From Rotaria sordida (lineage: Eukaryota > Rotifera > Eurotatoria > Philodinida > Philodinidae): 64,000 nt of DNA. Both the position numbers and the translations under genes were made by a program. The notes below the pieces were generated by a model. It did not search any database, was not told the DNA's origin, and was given only the letters and a program-made list of their open reading frames with translations. Shown piece by piece: positions 1 through 12,571 of the stretch (the stretch's first letter is position 1; every line of letters begins with the position of its first letter). Location of the stretch: NCBI GenBank assembly GCA_905250125.1, contig CAJNOL010000158.1, forward strand, positions 1-64,000. The letters are read 5' to 3'.

Positions 1-689
1 TATAGATGACCCATAGAATGAGTTTTTCTCTTACAATATCGAAATTTAATAATAGTATTTATGTGTAAACCTGGGGTTGAGCCAATATTGACGATAGAGG
101 ACTCGAGCAATTTACAAATCATATGCTCGGGTATGATATCATCACGTAAAAAGACATATAATGGAAATGCAAAGGTAGAAACTGAAGTAATGAAAGTGGA
201 AGAGCAATTTAGTGGAATACGTTGTAAAACTAAAATAGCGAAAGGAAATAAACTAGAGGCAAGCTAAAGATAATTACCTAAATACGATCTGTCAACAGTC
301 TTCACAATAAAAGTGACATGTCTGAATGGGGATCCTCTTTTTTCTTTTTTTTCTCCAGCAACAAGACCACCAAAGAACAAGTGAATAATGATTCGAATTC
401 TGTACATGGTTGATCGATCGTTGTTTGATTTGTTGAATGTGTTCAGTCTATCTACCTGAAGTAGACGCATTCATGTATGCTTTTTGACATGCTCTGAGTA
501 ATGTACAAAATATCTGCGTAGAACATATACTAACAGCGAGCGCTAGTTTATTCAACTATGAGCTGAAGGCTACTGTATGCTCACTAGTGCATTGGTGATT
601 GCTCATATGGCTTTCGCCGGTGGCGAAAGTCATGTTGGTGAACTTTCCATTACTCATTTATGCTCTCTGAAGAACTCATGTGATGAAAA

Positions 690-790
690 CCGGGCAAAAA
701 CCAGCGGTTAACCACGGTTTTACCGGTCCGGTTACCGGCTCCTCGACATAGGAAAACCGTGGTTTATCACGGTTTACTGGTAAAAATGAT
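690..790. repeat. CCGGTT-rich inverted motif cluster, possible DNA-transposon end
   Basis: Within an AT-rich context this block repeats AACCACGGTTTT, CCGGTCCGGTTACCGG and their reverse complements (AAAACCGTGGTTT, ACGGTTTACTGG), forming an imperfect inverted repeat about 90 bp long. It resembles the ends of hAT-like transposons, which often carry repeated AACCGG motifs, but no second end or transposase is visible. The family call is inference. Confidence 0.4.
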
Positions 791-950
791 TCGGTTTTTG
801 TGACATGGGAACCACATATTTATATATATTCCCTACTAGTGCATAAACGACATTTTTTCTGTATATAAGTGTTACAAAGAAAATTCCACTATGGAGAAGC
901 TGTTCGTAAAACTACAATAGTAGATCTATAAACTAGTTACATGATCATAA

Positions 951-1114
951 TAGGTATTAGCATTTTCTTAATATAAAATTAACACTAATGCCAAAGCATT
1001 AAATTATGTTTTTAACACTAATACAAAAGCATTAAATGAATTATTTAATTTTAATACAAAAGCATTTTAAAAAGTATTAATTAATACAATGCTAATGCTA
1101 ATCCAATACCTCTA
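951..1114. repeat. Small AT-rich inverted-repeat (MITE-like) element
   Basis: The left end TAGGTATTAGCATT and the right end, read in reverse complement as TAGAGGTATTGGATTAGCATT, are imperfect inverted repeats. They enclose AT-rich sequence with a repeated AATACAAAAGCATT motif. Nothing in it encodes protein. Size and structure fit a miniature non-autonomous DNA element; the flanking TA could be the target site. Confidence 0.45.
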
Positions 1115-1623
1115 GTTATAACACTAATATATATCTATAAATAAGTAAACGCTATACGTTAATTTTGTTTTCCGTCAATAATGGTGAATTAATTAAAAGA
1201 AAAGAAAATTCTCATTAAATAGATGACATCAATAAAGCAAATGTAGAAAAGAAAGTTCTAAAATAATTATTATCATTAAATAAAATATGTTGAATGTGAC
1301 AAAAATGAAAAAAAACGAAAAAGCTCCGATGAATAAAATAAAAGAAGAAACGTGAAGAATCCATATACTTCTGTCTATTAATTAAATGTAAGATTTCATG
1401 AAATGAGTGGTTTTATTTTTTGACAAATCAACAGCCTTAAACAATTTTTATGGAGTAATTCTTCAATTCTCCAACTTTAATATTCTTTCTAAAAAAAAAA
1501 TATTTTATTTGAGAAAAACACTAAAAGAATTTTACATATACAAGATGAAATTTTGTACTTAAATAAACAAGACTAAAAAAACAAATATATTCACGTCAAA
1601 GTTCACATTTTGCATGTCATTAT

Positions 1624-4419
1624 TCATGTTCTTTGATGATTAAAAATTGGTGCCCATTTTCTTATTAGTATAAAAGAGCCTACAGCTAATGCAACAACCA
1701 TACCCAATAAAGCAAAACCAGTCCATAAAGCAGTTATTTTTGAACCTGTATGTTGATAAACTAATTTTTCACGTTGTTTAATAATTGTTTGTGTAACATT
1801 ATGATAAATAAATGCTGTTTCATTAAAATAATTTGTATGATTTTCTGATGGTAATAAATAAAATACTAATGTTCGTAGACTATTTGGTCGAGCTTGTAAA
1901 TCAAAAGCTCCATCATTATCTCGAACATAAAAATTTCCATCATTTATTTGTCTAGCTAATTGTCGAATTAATTCAAGTGATGATAATTCTCGAAGAGAAT
2001 TAGATGATATAGGTGGATTATCAAGAAGTGTAAATGTAACATAAACATCTTTATCTTGTTGATTAGTTGTATCATGTGTTGTATCAATAACAAAAGATGA
2101 TAAACGAATATGACGAATTTTAAGATCATTTGCTAATTGAATATGTAGATGATTTTCAAGTGATAATAAATGTTGATGAATTGGATATTTAGCATCATTA
2201 TTAAGTGTCATACGAAGGATAGCATAATTAAAATTATGACTTGGACCTAATGCTCGATAACATTCACCAAGAATTGAGTCAATATTTTCCATTGAATTTG
2301 GTTGAGGATTATAATTGAACATATCTTTTAAAAAAAAGAAAAATTCAATTAGATTATATTTCAAGACATAATTTCTCATTTGTTTATTTTATTAATTTCA
2401 AAAAAAAATGAAAGTACGTTAAAACTGAAATTTTGAAAAATTTTAGATGAAAGTCAATATATATGTTAGACAAATATGTTTTTAAAAAAAAGAAAGGCCT
2501 AGTTGTTTGACTACTCAGATCTAACTTTGTATGTGTTGATTTTTTCTATAGATGAATTTAGCAATTCAAATCAACAATTTTTATCACTGACATCTTTTTA
2601 TTGACTATTAGTTGAGTTAAATCTTGGAAAACAAGGGCTAATGTACTGAAACATTTTTGTTTTATAAAACTTTCTCTTCATATAATATTAATTTTATATG
2701 AAAGAAATATCATATTATTCAAATATCTTATATTTTCTCAAATGTAGGTTATCTATTGTTAGTCAAACATTGTTTTCTTTTTCAAGAGACCTTTCTTTTT
2801 CGAGTTTTATTGAGCACAGCTTGATAAAAGTATTTGAAACTTTCATAATAGATAGATTTCAATGAGATGAGTAGAATAAAAAGTCTACATAGATTGAAAA
2901 TGTTTCCTTCTCGGAAATCGCGAGCGTTCGAAAACTAAAAAATAGATCCACAATTTTTACACTTGCAAAAAATCCATACTACGTCTGTTTTAGGATAAAA
3001 TCGGTTTATTTAAAAAAACGAAGGTTTTGACTAATAAAAATGTACTCATTAGATAGAAAATATTTATATCTAGATAGCAAGCATAAAAAATAAAAAACAA
3101 ACAACAAAACTGAAAATTTTCAGTTGGAAAGAGTAGAATCTCTCTTAAGAAAATCTTATGCATATAAACTTACTGGCTTCTTGAATTATTGGTTTTGATG
3201 ATCCTGTCTTATATATTGTCGCTATATTAACTTTAATCGGAATAAATTCTGACAAATCAATTTCATTATATTTTGCACTCCAATACCATTCATATTGTTG
3301 TATTAATGTATTTAAATCACGTTGACCAATCCATCTATGACATTTAACATGTTCACGTTCACAATTTGTTATTCCAGTATATTGAAATTGAATTGAATTA
3401 TTATTAGCACCAAATTGAAATAATATTTCATTTGTTGTTCCAATTGAATGAATACTTGCATTCATTACTGTACATTGTTGTGTTTCACTTGTATACATAT
3501 AACTTAAATTAGTTGAATAATCAATAAGTATTTGATTTGGTTGTGGCGGTGTTATTATTTTACCTATACTATAATCGATACGTTCAAATTTCAATGTTTC
3601 ATCAATAAAACGATTATATGATTCAATTTTTGATGTAGTATCATTAGTCTTAGGTATATAAATTTCAGCTTGTACAAGTAAACGAGATGGTAAATTTTGT
3701 GGAAATTCTTTTCTATTGATTCGATTTGGACAATAAACACCTGATGGTGTTGTAAACGTAAGTGAAGGATTAGATACATAACGAATAATATTATATGTAT
3801 ATAGATAATTACTTGATCGAACATCTATTTGAACAAAATCTGGTGCCGAATTAATATGCATTTCATTTGGTGGAGATTCACTTAAATAATAAGTTGCATT
3901 AATAGTTAAATTTTCTTGATTTATATAAAAACATGATTCAAATTTTTTAGTTAAAATTCCATCACGAATAATTTCTTTTCCAATATATCGTGTATAAAAT
4001 CCCATACTATAATTATTTCGTCCATCAAAACCTAATAAAATTGATGGTTTAATATATTGATTAGTAATAAATAATAAATATTCATTTGATTGTATTTTTG
4101 AACGATTACATTTTAATTCATCATTGATAGTGAATATTTCATTTGTTTCAAAATCATAATATATTTGTAAATTTTTTTCATAATTACGAAAATAAATTAT
4201 ATCTCTATGAGGTCCAATAAATAATTGCATAACTTCAAAAGTTTCAACATCTGTTGTTATTTCACTAAAAATTTCAAAACGATTTGGAAATATTTTAGGC
4301 CATTGGGGATCCGATGGTGAATTAGTAAGACCATTAGGACAAATATTTAAATCAATTAATTGACACCAAGAAATTTTCAAACATATACATACAATTAATA
4401 ATAATAGTTTACGAAACAT
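1624..4419 (-). CDS. LolA-like domain type I membrane glycoprotein (paralogue A)
   Basis: Two exons, 4419-3174 and 2324-1624, join in phase 1 (donor GTAAGT, acceptor AAAAG) to a 648-residue protein. Residues 1-20 are a signal peptide ending near ISWCQ. The ectodomain carries many N-glycosylation sequons, and two successive blocks with the pattern YD..TNE.F.I...C and GVYCPNR...IDYSTN...C that I associate with LolA-like repeats of invertebrate surface proteins. A membrane segment lies near residues 614-636, with a tail of only about 12 residues. The gene faces its paralogue at 4516 across 96 bp, so the two probably share a promoter. Paralogy is shown by matching motifs such as ILIDYSTN/IILDYSTN, the (F)QY(T/S)G block, the EW.WS block and FTLLD.(P/T)P. 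The family name comes from motif memory and its function is unknown. The intron (2325-3173, 849 bp) contains nothing recognised. Confidence 0.8.
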
Positions 4420-4515
4420 GTTGAATATTTCAATGTGATGATAAAAAAAAACTCATGCTGAATATGATAAGAACATAAACGAAGCACATACTTGTATTCA
4501 TTTATTTAAGCATTT
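4420..4515. promoter_or_regulatory. Presumed bidirectional promoter between LolA-like paralogues
   Basis: Only 96 bp separate the start codons of two divergent genes, so both 5' leaders and core promoters must fit here or overlap the coding regions. A TTATTTAAG tract ends 5 bp before the plus-strand ATG and could be a splice or trans-splice acceptor. No clear TATA pair can be assigned by eye. Confidence 0.5.
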
Positions 4516-6693
4516 ATGATGAGATGTATACTTTTTACTTTTTTTTTCGTTGCATGTTCTATTTTGATAATCATTATTCATGGAGATGATAACATTACTT
4601 ATCCAAGTTTTCCTAGACAAGCTGAATTTACTATTGAAAGTATTTTCATGGATGATGAACATAAACGTACATTTGTTGAATGTATTTATGATTATGATAA
4701 TAATCATCTGATTATAATTAGTGAAGAAACTTTTGAATATTATAATTATACAACACTTAAAAAAGCTATTTATTCAAGAAATATTTTACAACAATGTAAT
4801 GTCTGTTCAATAGTTGTTGATAATCCATCTGATGGATATTCTGCTGTAACAGATCTAAATCATAATACAACACATATTCGACCATTAAATGATTTTTTAC
4901 TTTTAACATCAAATGCAATATATCTTGGTGAAAAAATTTTACGTGGTTATATACATGTTCATCAATGGATATCATCTATATCAAATTTTTCAGATATTAT
5001 TTGGTCATTTGCTAAATCAAATTATCTTATGCCTTGGAATTCTAATAATTATACTATACCTATACAACGTATTATAAAACGAAAAGATGATGGAACTATT
5101 TTAGAAATTTTAAATATTTTTAATTATAAAACAAGAATAATTAAAACAGATTTAATACCACCAAAAGGTATTTTTTGTAATGATTCAATTCCAATAGATC
5201 AATTGATAAGTTTACAAGATATTGGTATAAAATTTTCTGATCAATTTAGTGTTCATATTGATGTTTCTACAACATATCAACAACTTTGGCATTCAATTCA
5301 TCTTCGTTATTATTTAACACATGAACGAAAATTAATTCGTTATGATTATACACCATTTGATAATACTCAAAATCCAATAACAATAATATTAGATTATTCA
5401 ACAAATGCATCACGTTCATATAAAATCAATCGTCGTACAGGTTCATGTACTATAAATGAATTGACTGAAATAAATTCATTAACATCTATATTACATAATC
5501 CAATTGAAACATTAATTAAATATGAACATATTCTTCTTTCAAATCCACCTCAACGATTTTTTCAATATAGTGGTAATCGTCCATGTCGTGGATCAATTTT
5601 ATGTACAATTTTTATTGGACAAATGTCACAATTTCCATTAGATTCAGATGAAAATTGGTTAGCAACAAATATTGAATGGGCATGGTCTAAACGAAATATT
5701 GATAATGATAATAACAATAATAATACTCCATATGATTATCCAGTTTATCTTAATTTAAATTTATATAGAAATATGAATGAACCACCAGCTAATGTTCATT
5801 ATGAATTTTATGATTATCGAACTGATGTATATTTAAATGAATTTGATGTTAATTTATGTTATCGATCAAATCAATTATTGTATCTACATTTAGCATTTCA
5901 ACTTAAAATAAGAAATCAATCAACAGCAAATGATATTGAAAATATTTTAATTAATCGGTTAATCATTTATTTCTTTGTCTTTTTTTTTCTGTTACTTATT
6001 TATTAATAGATTTGTTTTTTCTTTTCTATTCTTTATAGACGACGTTTGACTGAAGATATTCGTTCACAAATGATGAATATAACGTCAATAAAATATTTAC
6101 GTATATCTCAACTTGAACTTGATCATCATCCAAATGAACCAGGTCATAATGATACACTCTATTGTATATTTACTTTACTTGATCAAACACCATTTGTTGA
6201 TCCAAATTCTGAAATTCAATTACTTGATGCTAAAAGTAAACTTGAAAATAGTATTAATAATGGTGAATTTTACTTTAATACTGATGATAGTCTTTCAATT
6301 GAAGCTGTACGAGATTCATTAGAAGATGTTCAATATTTCTATGTATTTAATCCTAATATTAATATTAATCAAATCGATTATTTTTTTAATACAACTATAC
6401 ATGTTAATCGAACAATTGTAGAAACAATTGAAGAAATTCATGAAAAAATTCAATATTCAGATGGTGCACAAGCTGGGGCAGTTGTTGGTGGAATGTTTGT
6501 AGGAATTTTAATCGGAACAATAACTGTTTTTGTTGTTATACGTATGATAAAAAGACAAACAAATAGATCTCCGAGCGGTGGTCTTACATTTCGAAATATT
6601 AGTTTTCGTGTTGGAAATAAGCGAAAACAAGAAGAACCAGGAATTATTCATATGGAACATCCACTCGATGGTACAGAACAAACATTCAGTTAA
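4516..6693 (+). CDS. LolA-like domain type I membrane glycoprotein (paralogue B)
   Basis: Exons 4516-5957 and 6039-6693 join in phase 2 (CG|A) to a 698-residue protein. A hydrophobic signal sequence spans about residues 1-23. Two tandem LolA-like blocks follow: the first has IYDYDNNHL.II and a Cys pair; the second begins at GIFCND and contains LRYYLTHERKLIRYDY, then ILDYSTNASRSYKINRR and a Cys. A W-rich block (IEWAWSK) and a Cys-Tyr-Arg block precede the juxtamembrane region. The membrane segment is near residues 626-649. The cytoplasmic tail of about 48 residues is basic and much longer than in paralogue A. The 81-bp intron lies about 50 codons further downstream than the intron of paralogue A and is in a different phase. 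Surface localisation is inferred from topology; the ligand or function is unknown. An AATAAA lies at 6738. Confidence 0.8.
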
Positions 6694-9600
6694 TTTTTTT
6701 TTTAAATATTTTATTAAATTTTCTTATTATCAGAAAAAATAAATTGTGTATTGTAAAAAAAAAACAAGTTTTTCTATTTGAATGAATTTTATTTATCCTA
6801 AATAGTAATTCACAAATTTTTTCAAATGGAAGTATATAAAATTATATTCATATATTTGTTTTCATACTCATATTTCGTAAATTGCAAGTCAAACGAAAGT
6901 GTATTGACATAAAAGTAAGACGATATAGTTATGAAAACCCAACAAAATAATTTAATACAAAAAAAAAACCCAAAATCGTCGATTACGAATAGAATTCAAA
7001 CAATGAAAAAAAAGTATAGTATTAAAATCAATATAATTTAAAAAATAAAATGTTTGTTTCATTGCTGAGATAAATCAATGAATGCTCAATATTCATACAG
7101 CTGAACGAATAAAATATATATCGATAATTAACACATTCGATCTTTTCTATAAACCAAGAAAATATGATACCAGTGCAGTTTTTCATATATTCAATCATTT
7201 TCATCTCATCTGAATAGAGTACGGACTGAATATGAGCTTTTCTACGATTCAATTATCATAAATGCTAGGCGTCTAAAAATTTGTTGAAACATATGTTGTA
7301 GAAAATACAAATCATAGCCCAACAAGACTATTCTAAAAGTAGATTCGAACATATAATCGAACAATACTTGAGATTCGACGAATCTCCCGATGACAAACTA
7401 CAATCTAACGACAATTAGATATCATTTTAAGCAGTCTAAATAGCAGTGTAGTGCTTGTTCGTTCGATATGTACTTGAAACTAACCGAAGAAAAGCGAGTT
7501 GGCTAATCTGAAGCGTCGTCAACATATTCAACGAAGTCATGTTTTGATAAGTTATATTTCATTATATTCGATCTACAACTTTATAATTTTTCAAAATTAT
7601 ATTGAAGCACAATGTACACGAAAATACAAAGTATTCCGATTATTTATCGATTAACATCATCTATTAATGTTCTTTAAAATTTATTAGATTGTAAAGTAAA
7701 TTAGAAATAATTTTGTTTAAAAATGATTCTAATATCTTTAAACTATAATTTCATTTTTAGTTTAAATACAGATTTCGGTAAATTCAAATTTAAGAACATG
7801 TCAATTACATAATTTCAGTTTATTTTATAGTTAAAATTGCGAAAATTTATAATTGAAATAAACTTCAATGATGATGTGAGAAAAAATGAATTATTTTTTA
7901 ATTTATTTTTGTGTTTAACTTCTTTTCAACGTAAAATAATTTTCCTAGATGTCAACGATAAGAAAAAAATTTTGGAAAAATTAAAACAATTTTCAATTAG
8001 TTTTATTCCATTTTATGTAATTAATTTTGTATTCTATTATACAAATTTCTATTCATAGTGAAATCTGAAAAACTCTAAATAGCATCTTAAAATATTTACT
8101 GGCATGTAGATGCTGATCAATTAATCGTATAGTTCAATCAGCTAGGCTATTGGTGGTAAGTGATATAAAAGACTAGACGCAGCAAACAGAATGATGGTCA
8201 CTGATTAAGCAGTAAGAACGTGAATTGGGGACTACAAATAATTTTATACTAGTCATGTACTAGGACTTCCTGACAAAAGGACTAGATAAGACCTGCCGTC
8301 ACGACTTGATGAACACTTTTATCCGTTCTTTGCTCTCAGACCATCTTAATATAGTATAATTCTTTTTTAATGAAACGGATGTTATGATAAATACTAATTG
8401 TCTTCCTTTGGTTTTTTATACCTGGAAAAGAAAGAAAAAATTCTATTAAGTTGAAAGTACATTCATTATGTAATGCAATAACCTTTGATCGGTGCTTCAG
8501 AGAGAAACTTAACTATTCAGGTTTATGCTACTTCACGTTAATAGAAGGCTCGAACTAAAGTATAAATATGTTTTCTTCCAGAAAAAAAAGCGAAATCTTT
8601 TTTACGCTTTTTCTCTCTTTATGCTTTTTTTTCGATTTAAGAGAGCATGCCAAGATGCACGGTATGACAGAGTCCTCTTTTTGAATTAAGCTTCCTTACT
8701 ACTATATAAAAGAGTACTCTTATAATTAGAAAACCATTTTTTGAGAGTTTTTGAAGACATCGAGCTTTTCATTTCGTTTCTCCACTTAAAAAGTAAGAAT
8801 TAATACAATGACTCTCTCATATCTTGCATCCTGACATGTTCTTTCAAATAAAACAAACTAAGTATGTAGAATGAAGGTCCACAGAAAATTTTGAATTGCT
8901 AAATGAGCTATTTTTGACTCTTCTTTACTGAATATTTTCCGAAAACATCATGATATAGAGCTGAAAATTTCATGTGATTTGAATGTACCTGACTCAAGGT
9001 CGTTTTTTTTTGAGGAGGAGACACTTTAATAAAAATTGGTTTTCAGCTAACTAAACTTTTGCCGTCAAAAATGAAAAATATCAATCGAATTTCAAGAATT
9101 TTTCTCTCTTAACATCATGAGATGGAATAAACAGTCAGTTCTTATTCATTATAATTTTCTTTTCATTCAGATAATCTCAATCTGAGTATCAGTAATGCTC
9201 AACATTACTCAAAATAAATGCTCATATAAATATTCTGACGTCTAGCTCTTATAATAACTAGGAAATTAGGTAAGTCAAGTTTCTTTACGCTATTGATTAT
9301 CAATTTGAATTTGTTTTTTGATAAATCAATAATGCAGCAAATGAATGTCACATATTTTCTCTTAATGCTAAATTACAAAAAAAAAATATTGACATACTAA
9401 AAGATAAAGAATCTACTTAATATGTTCATCAAATTCATCTCATATCGACTAAAATTAAAAACTTCAAGTCTAGATTTATTGATGATCACTGATCTCGAAA
9501 TCAGAAGTTTAAGAAAGATGTATTACACCATAAATGAATGATAGTTTTCTGTTTGATCTATGAACAACTTCGGATTATTCTATTGAAAATACTAATTCTG

Positions 9601-10655
9601 AGTCTAATCATAATAAACATGAAAAAATGTTGTCTGTGTTTTTTTCTTCTTTATTCAATCTAATTCTTTGTATGCCAAAACATATATTCATCCATTCGAT
9701 ACACAACGATAGGTTCTCATCCGAATATGATATTTATTTGGTTATTAGTATTCAAATATTTTTTTTCTTTTCATCCGTTGTTGATCGATTAGTTTTGATG
9801 GCATCTGCTTTACATAGTTGTTATTTGAGTCTTTAAAGCAAACGAAGCAAACATCTATTGAAGCTTTCTTTATCAAACTATATAGTATGTATTGCAAAGA
9901 TTCATAATTATCTTTTTTTTTTATAGAGATTGAAACTATGAAAAAGAAACATATATATATATATATATTTCGCGCAGTTTATGCAAATATTGTAATTCTT
10001 TAGTGAGAAAATTGTTTTATACAAAGTTTTTATTATCAATCTAATAGAAAACATATATCAATAATTGTATTCAAACAAGCATATGTTACAAGAAAAAAAA
10101 AACGAAGCTTTTAATGCACGGAAATAATCTATATTCACGTATGAAAAATAAAAAATTCTATAAAAGTACACTCCAGTTTCTGACTATTAAACTGTTGTGC
10201 AAAAAAAAATTCATCATGTGAATGAAGCAATATTTATAATTCTCTAGAATAAATAATCTAATTGTTTTTTGTAAGAAAAAAAAAAGCCTTCTGTGACTAT
10301 ATATATATATATATAAAACTCCCGGATATGAAAATGAATGTAACTTCCGCTTGCAACACATTCTGTTTCATTTTCTATTTAATATAAAATGATTCTTTAC
10401 TGTTGATTAGCGCCCTCTCATGACATATTCTAAACGACGTCAAAACTGATTCATTTTAGGAAAAGAAAAGAAAGAAAAAAGCGTATCAAGTGATGATTAA
10501 TAATAATCAAGAATAAAAAGAAAACAAATGAAAACCATATCCATAATCTTACCCATATTACTTTAAATAAATAAATAATTAATTACATACATAGATAATA
10601 AAACTTTATCTGTCTATTATTTTTCAAATTCATTTCAGATTAAAATTACATAGAT
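6694..10655. other. 4-kb intergenic region without recognisable gene
   Basis: Only short open frames without splice-consistent neighbours or domains occur here. Sequence is AT-rich with poly-T and poly-A tracts and short AT microsatellites (about 9952-9968 and 10301-10315). Around 8090-8330 composition is more balanced and could be a decayed repeat or a non-coding transcript, but I recognise neither. No tRNA cloverleaf or rRNA was seen. The right part is the upstream region of SERINC. Confidence 0.5.
10637..10638 (+). other. Splice or trans-splice acceptor ahead of SERINC start
   Basis: The tract TTTTTCAAATTCATTTCAG ends at 10638, 17 nt before the SERINC ATG, and no coding exon lies upstream. 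It is either the acceptor of a 5'UTR intron or a spliced-leader addition site. The same arrangement appears at several other genes in the window. Confidence 0.45.
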
Positions 10656-12565
10656 ATGGGTTGTGTTCTTGGAGCAGTAAGTTTTTTCGATTTAGATTTT
10701 TTTTTCTGTAATATAATAAGTTTTTTTTTTTTTAATTTTTTTTGTCTAGCTTGGTTGTTGTTGTGGTTCAGCAGCTTGCAGTCTTTGCTGTGCTTGTTGT
10801 CCATCAACACGTAATTCAATAGCAACACGTTTAGCTTATGGAATACTTTTACTTATTAGTATGATTATTTCATGGATTTTTTTAATACCTGGTCTTGCTA
10901 ATACACTTGCAAAAGTAAATAAATTTTTTTTCTAAATAGAAAATTACAAGGAAAGAAAATCTTATTATGTAAATTAGATTCCGGCACTTTGTAAAGGTAG
11001 TACAGTAGGTGGTGTGGAAATATTTCAAGGACAAATATCATGTGAAAAAGTTGTTGGTTATTTAAGTGTATATCGTATTCAATTTTCATTAGCTTGTTTT
11101 TTCTTTGTAATGATGATATTAATGTTATGTGTTAAACGATCAAAAGATCCTCGAAGTGGAATACAAAATGGGTAAAAAGAAAAAAAAACTAACGATTTAT
11201 ATATTAGTTAGAAAATTTTATTTTTAAAAATTTTTTTTGATTAGATTTTGGCTTTTTAAAATTTTAATTATTATTGGCATATGTATCGGAGCATTTTTTA
11301 TACCAAATCAAGGATTTGCACCAAGTAAAAAAGAAATTTCTAAAATGAAAGATTAATTATTAAATGATTTTTGAATTTTTAGCTTTAATGGTTATTGGAA
11401 GTATTTGTGGATTTATATTTATATTAGTTCAACTTATTCTTCTTATTGATTTTGCTCATAGGTTCAATTGAAATAATTTTTTTTTTTGTTTAATATTGGT
11501 TTTCTTTCTTATTTGTTTGTATAGTTGGAATGAAAGTTGGGTTGCAAAAGGTGAAGAAGGTAGTAAAAAACATTATTGTGGTCTGATATTTTTTACAACA
11601 GCATTTTATATTCTATCAATTGCTGCGATTATCCTTCTATATATTTATTTTGCATCGAAACCATCATGTAGTCTTAATATATTTTTTGTAACAATTAATT
11701 TTATATTATGTATTATTGTTTCTATTGTATCGGTTTTACCGGTTGTTCAAAATTATCATTCAACATCGGGTTTATTACAATCATCATTTGTTACATTGTA
11801 TGTTATTTTTCTAACATGGTCAGCTATAACAAGTGAAAAACCAGGTAGTAATTATATTGAAATGAAAGTAAAAACAAACAGAAAAATTATATTTTGTATT
11901 TAGATCCAATTTGTAATCCATCATGGTATGGAATAATAAAAAATGATAATTCAACAATTGTTGAAGCAACTGGAAATGGTTCAGTTGGTGTTTCATCAAT
12001 AATAGCAATGATTATTTTCTTTGGTTTAATAATTTATTCAGCGTAAATTTATTTAATGATTTTGAAATGAAAATGAAAGATGAAGATATTTTTTTTCTAG
12101 AATGACAAGTTCAACAAAATCTTCAGGTGGAAAATTATTGGGTATTTCAGGTAATGAAGAAACAGGAACTTCTATTCCAAAATCTGGTAAAGAAAAAATT
12201 AAATTAAAAAAAATTTCTGTTTTTGTTATCATATTTTTGCAATTAATTAGAAGGTGGTAAAAGTTATGATGATGAAGAAGAATCAGTTGCTTATAATTAT
12301 TCATTATTTCATTTTATGTTTTTCTTGGCATCATTTTATGTTATGATGACATTAACAAAGTAAAAACATTTTTCGTTGAAGATATCTTTTTATATTAAAG
12401 TTTGTTTTTTGTTTTAGTTGGCTTAAACCAACGAATGATTTTTATAGTTTTCGTCAAAGTGATTCGGCTGTTTGGGTTAAAATTGCTTCATCATGGACAT
12501 GTTTAGTACTTTATTGTTGGTCTGTTATTGCACCATGTGTATTTCGCAATAGAGAGTTTTCGTAA
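10656..12565 (+). CDS. SERINC: Serine incorporator (SERINC/TMS family) multipass membrane protein
   Basis: Ten exons: 10656-10676, 10750-10914, 10978-11171, 11245-11324, 11383-11461, 11525-11844, 11904-12042, 12101-12186, 12251-12359, 12418-12565. Every junction has GT-AG ends and compatible phase. The product is 446 residues, the usual length for the family. It starts MGCVLGALGCCCGSAACSLC, the typical Cys-rich SERINC start, and has family landmarks YR.QFS.ACFFF, NGFWLFK, FIPNQGF, LLIDFAHSWNESWV and FHFMFFLASFYVMMTLTNW. About ten membrane helices are visible. SERINCs are membrane proteins linked to phospholipid scrambling and serine-lipid metabolism; the exact role here is not shown by the sequence. 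The first coding exon is only 21 nt. A foldback element begins within about 10 bp of the stop codon, so it probably supplies the 3'UTR. Confidence 0.96.
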
Positions 12566-12571
12566 ATATAT

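Larger units (their letters stand above)
1..1623. other. Intergenic region, no gene recognised
   Basis: No coding chain with splice signals or family similarity was found. The stretch contains a perfect short hairpin (611-629), a cluster of AACCGG/CCGGTT-type inverted motifs (about 690-790) and a small AT-rich inverted-repeat element (951-1114). A 68-codon open frame at 61-267 has no recognisable domain. The stretch after 1115 is AT-rich and featureless, and carries the downstream flank of the minus-strand gene ending at 1624. Confidence 0.6.

Noticed and set aside
61-267. 68-codon frame at the left edge
   Set aside because: No recognised domain, and no splice partner visible before the window begins.
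8090-8330. Possible tRNA-derived SINE or non-coding RNA
   Set aside because: No convincing A/B box pair, cloverleaf or second copy was found.
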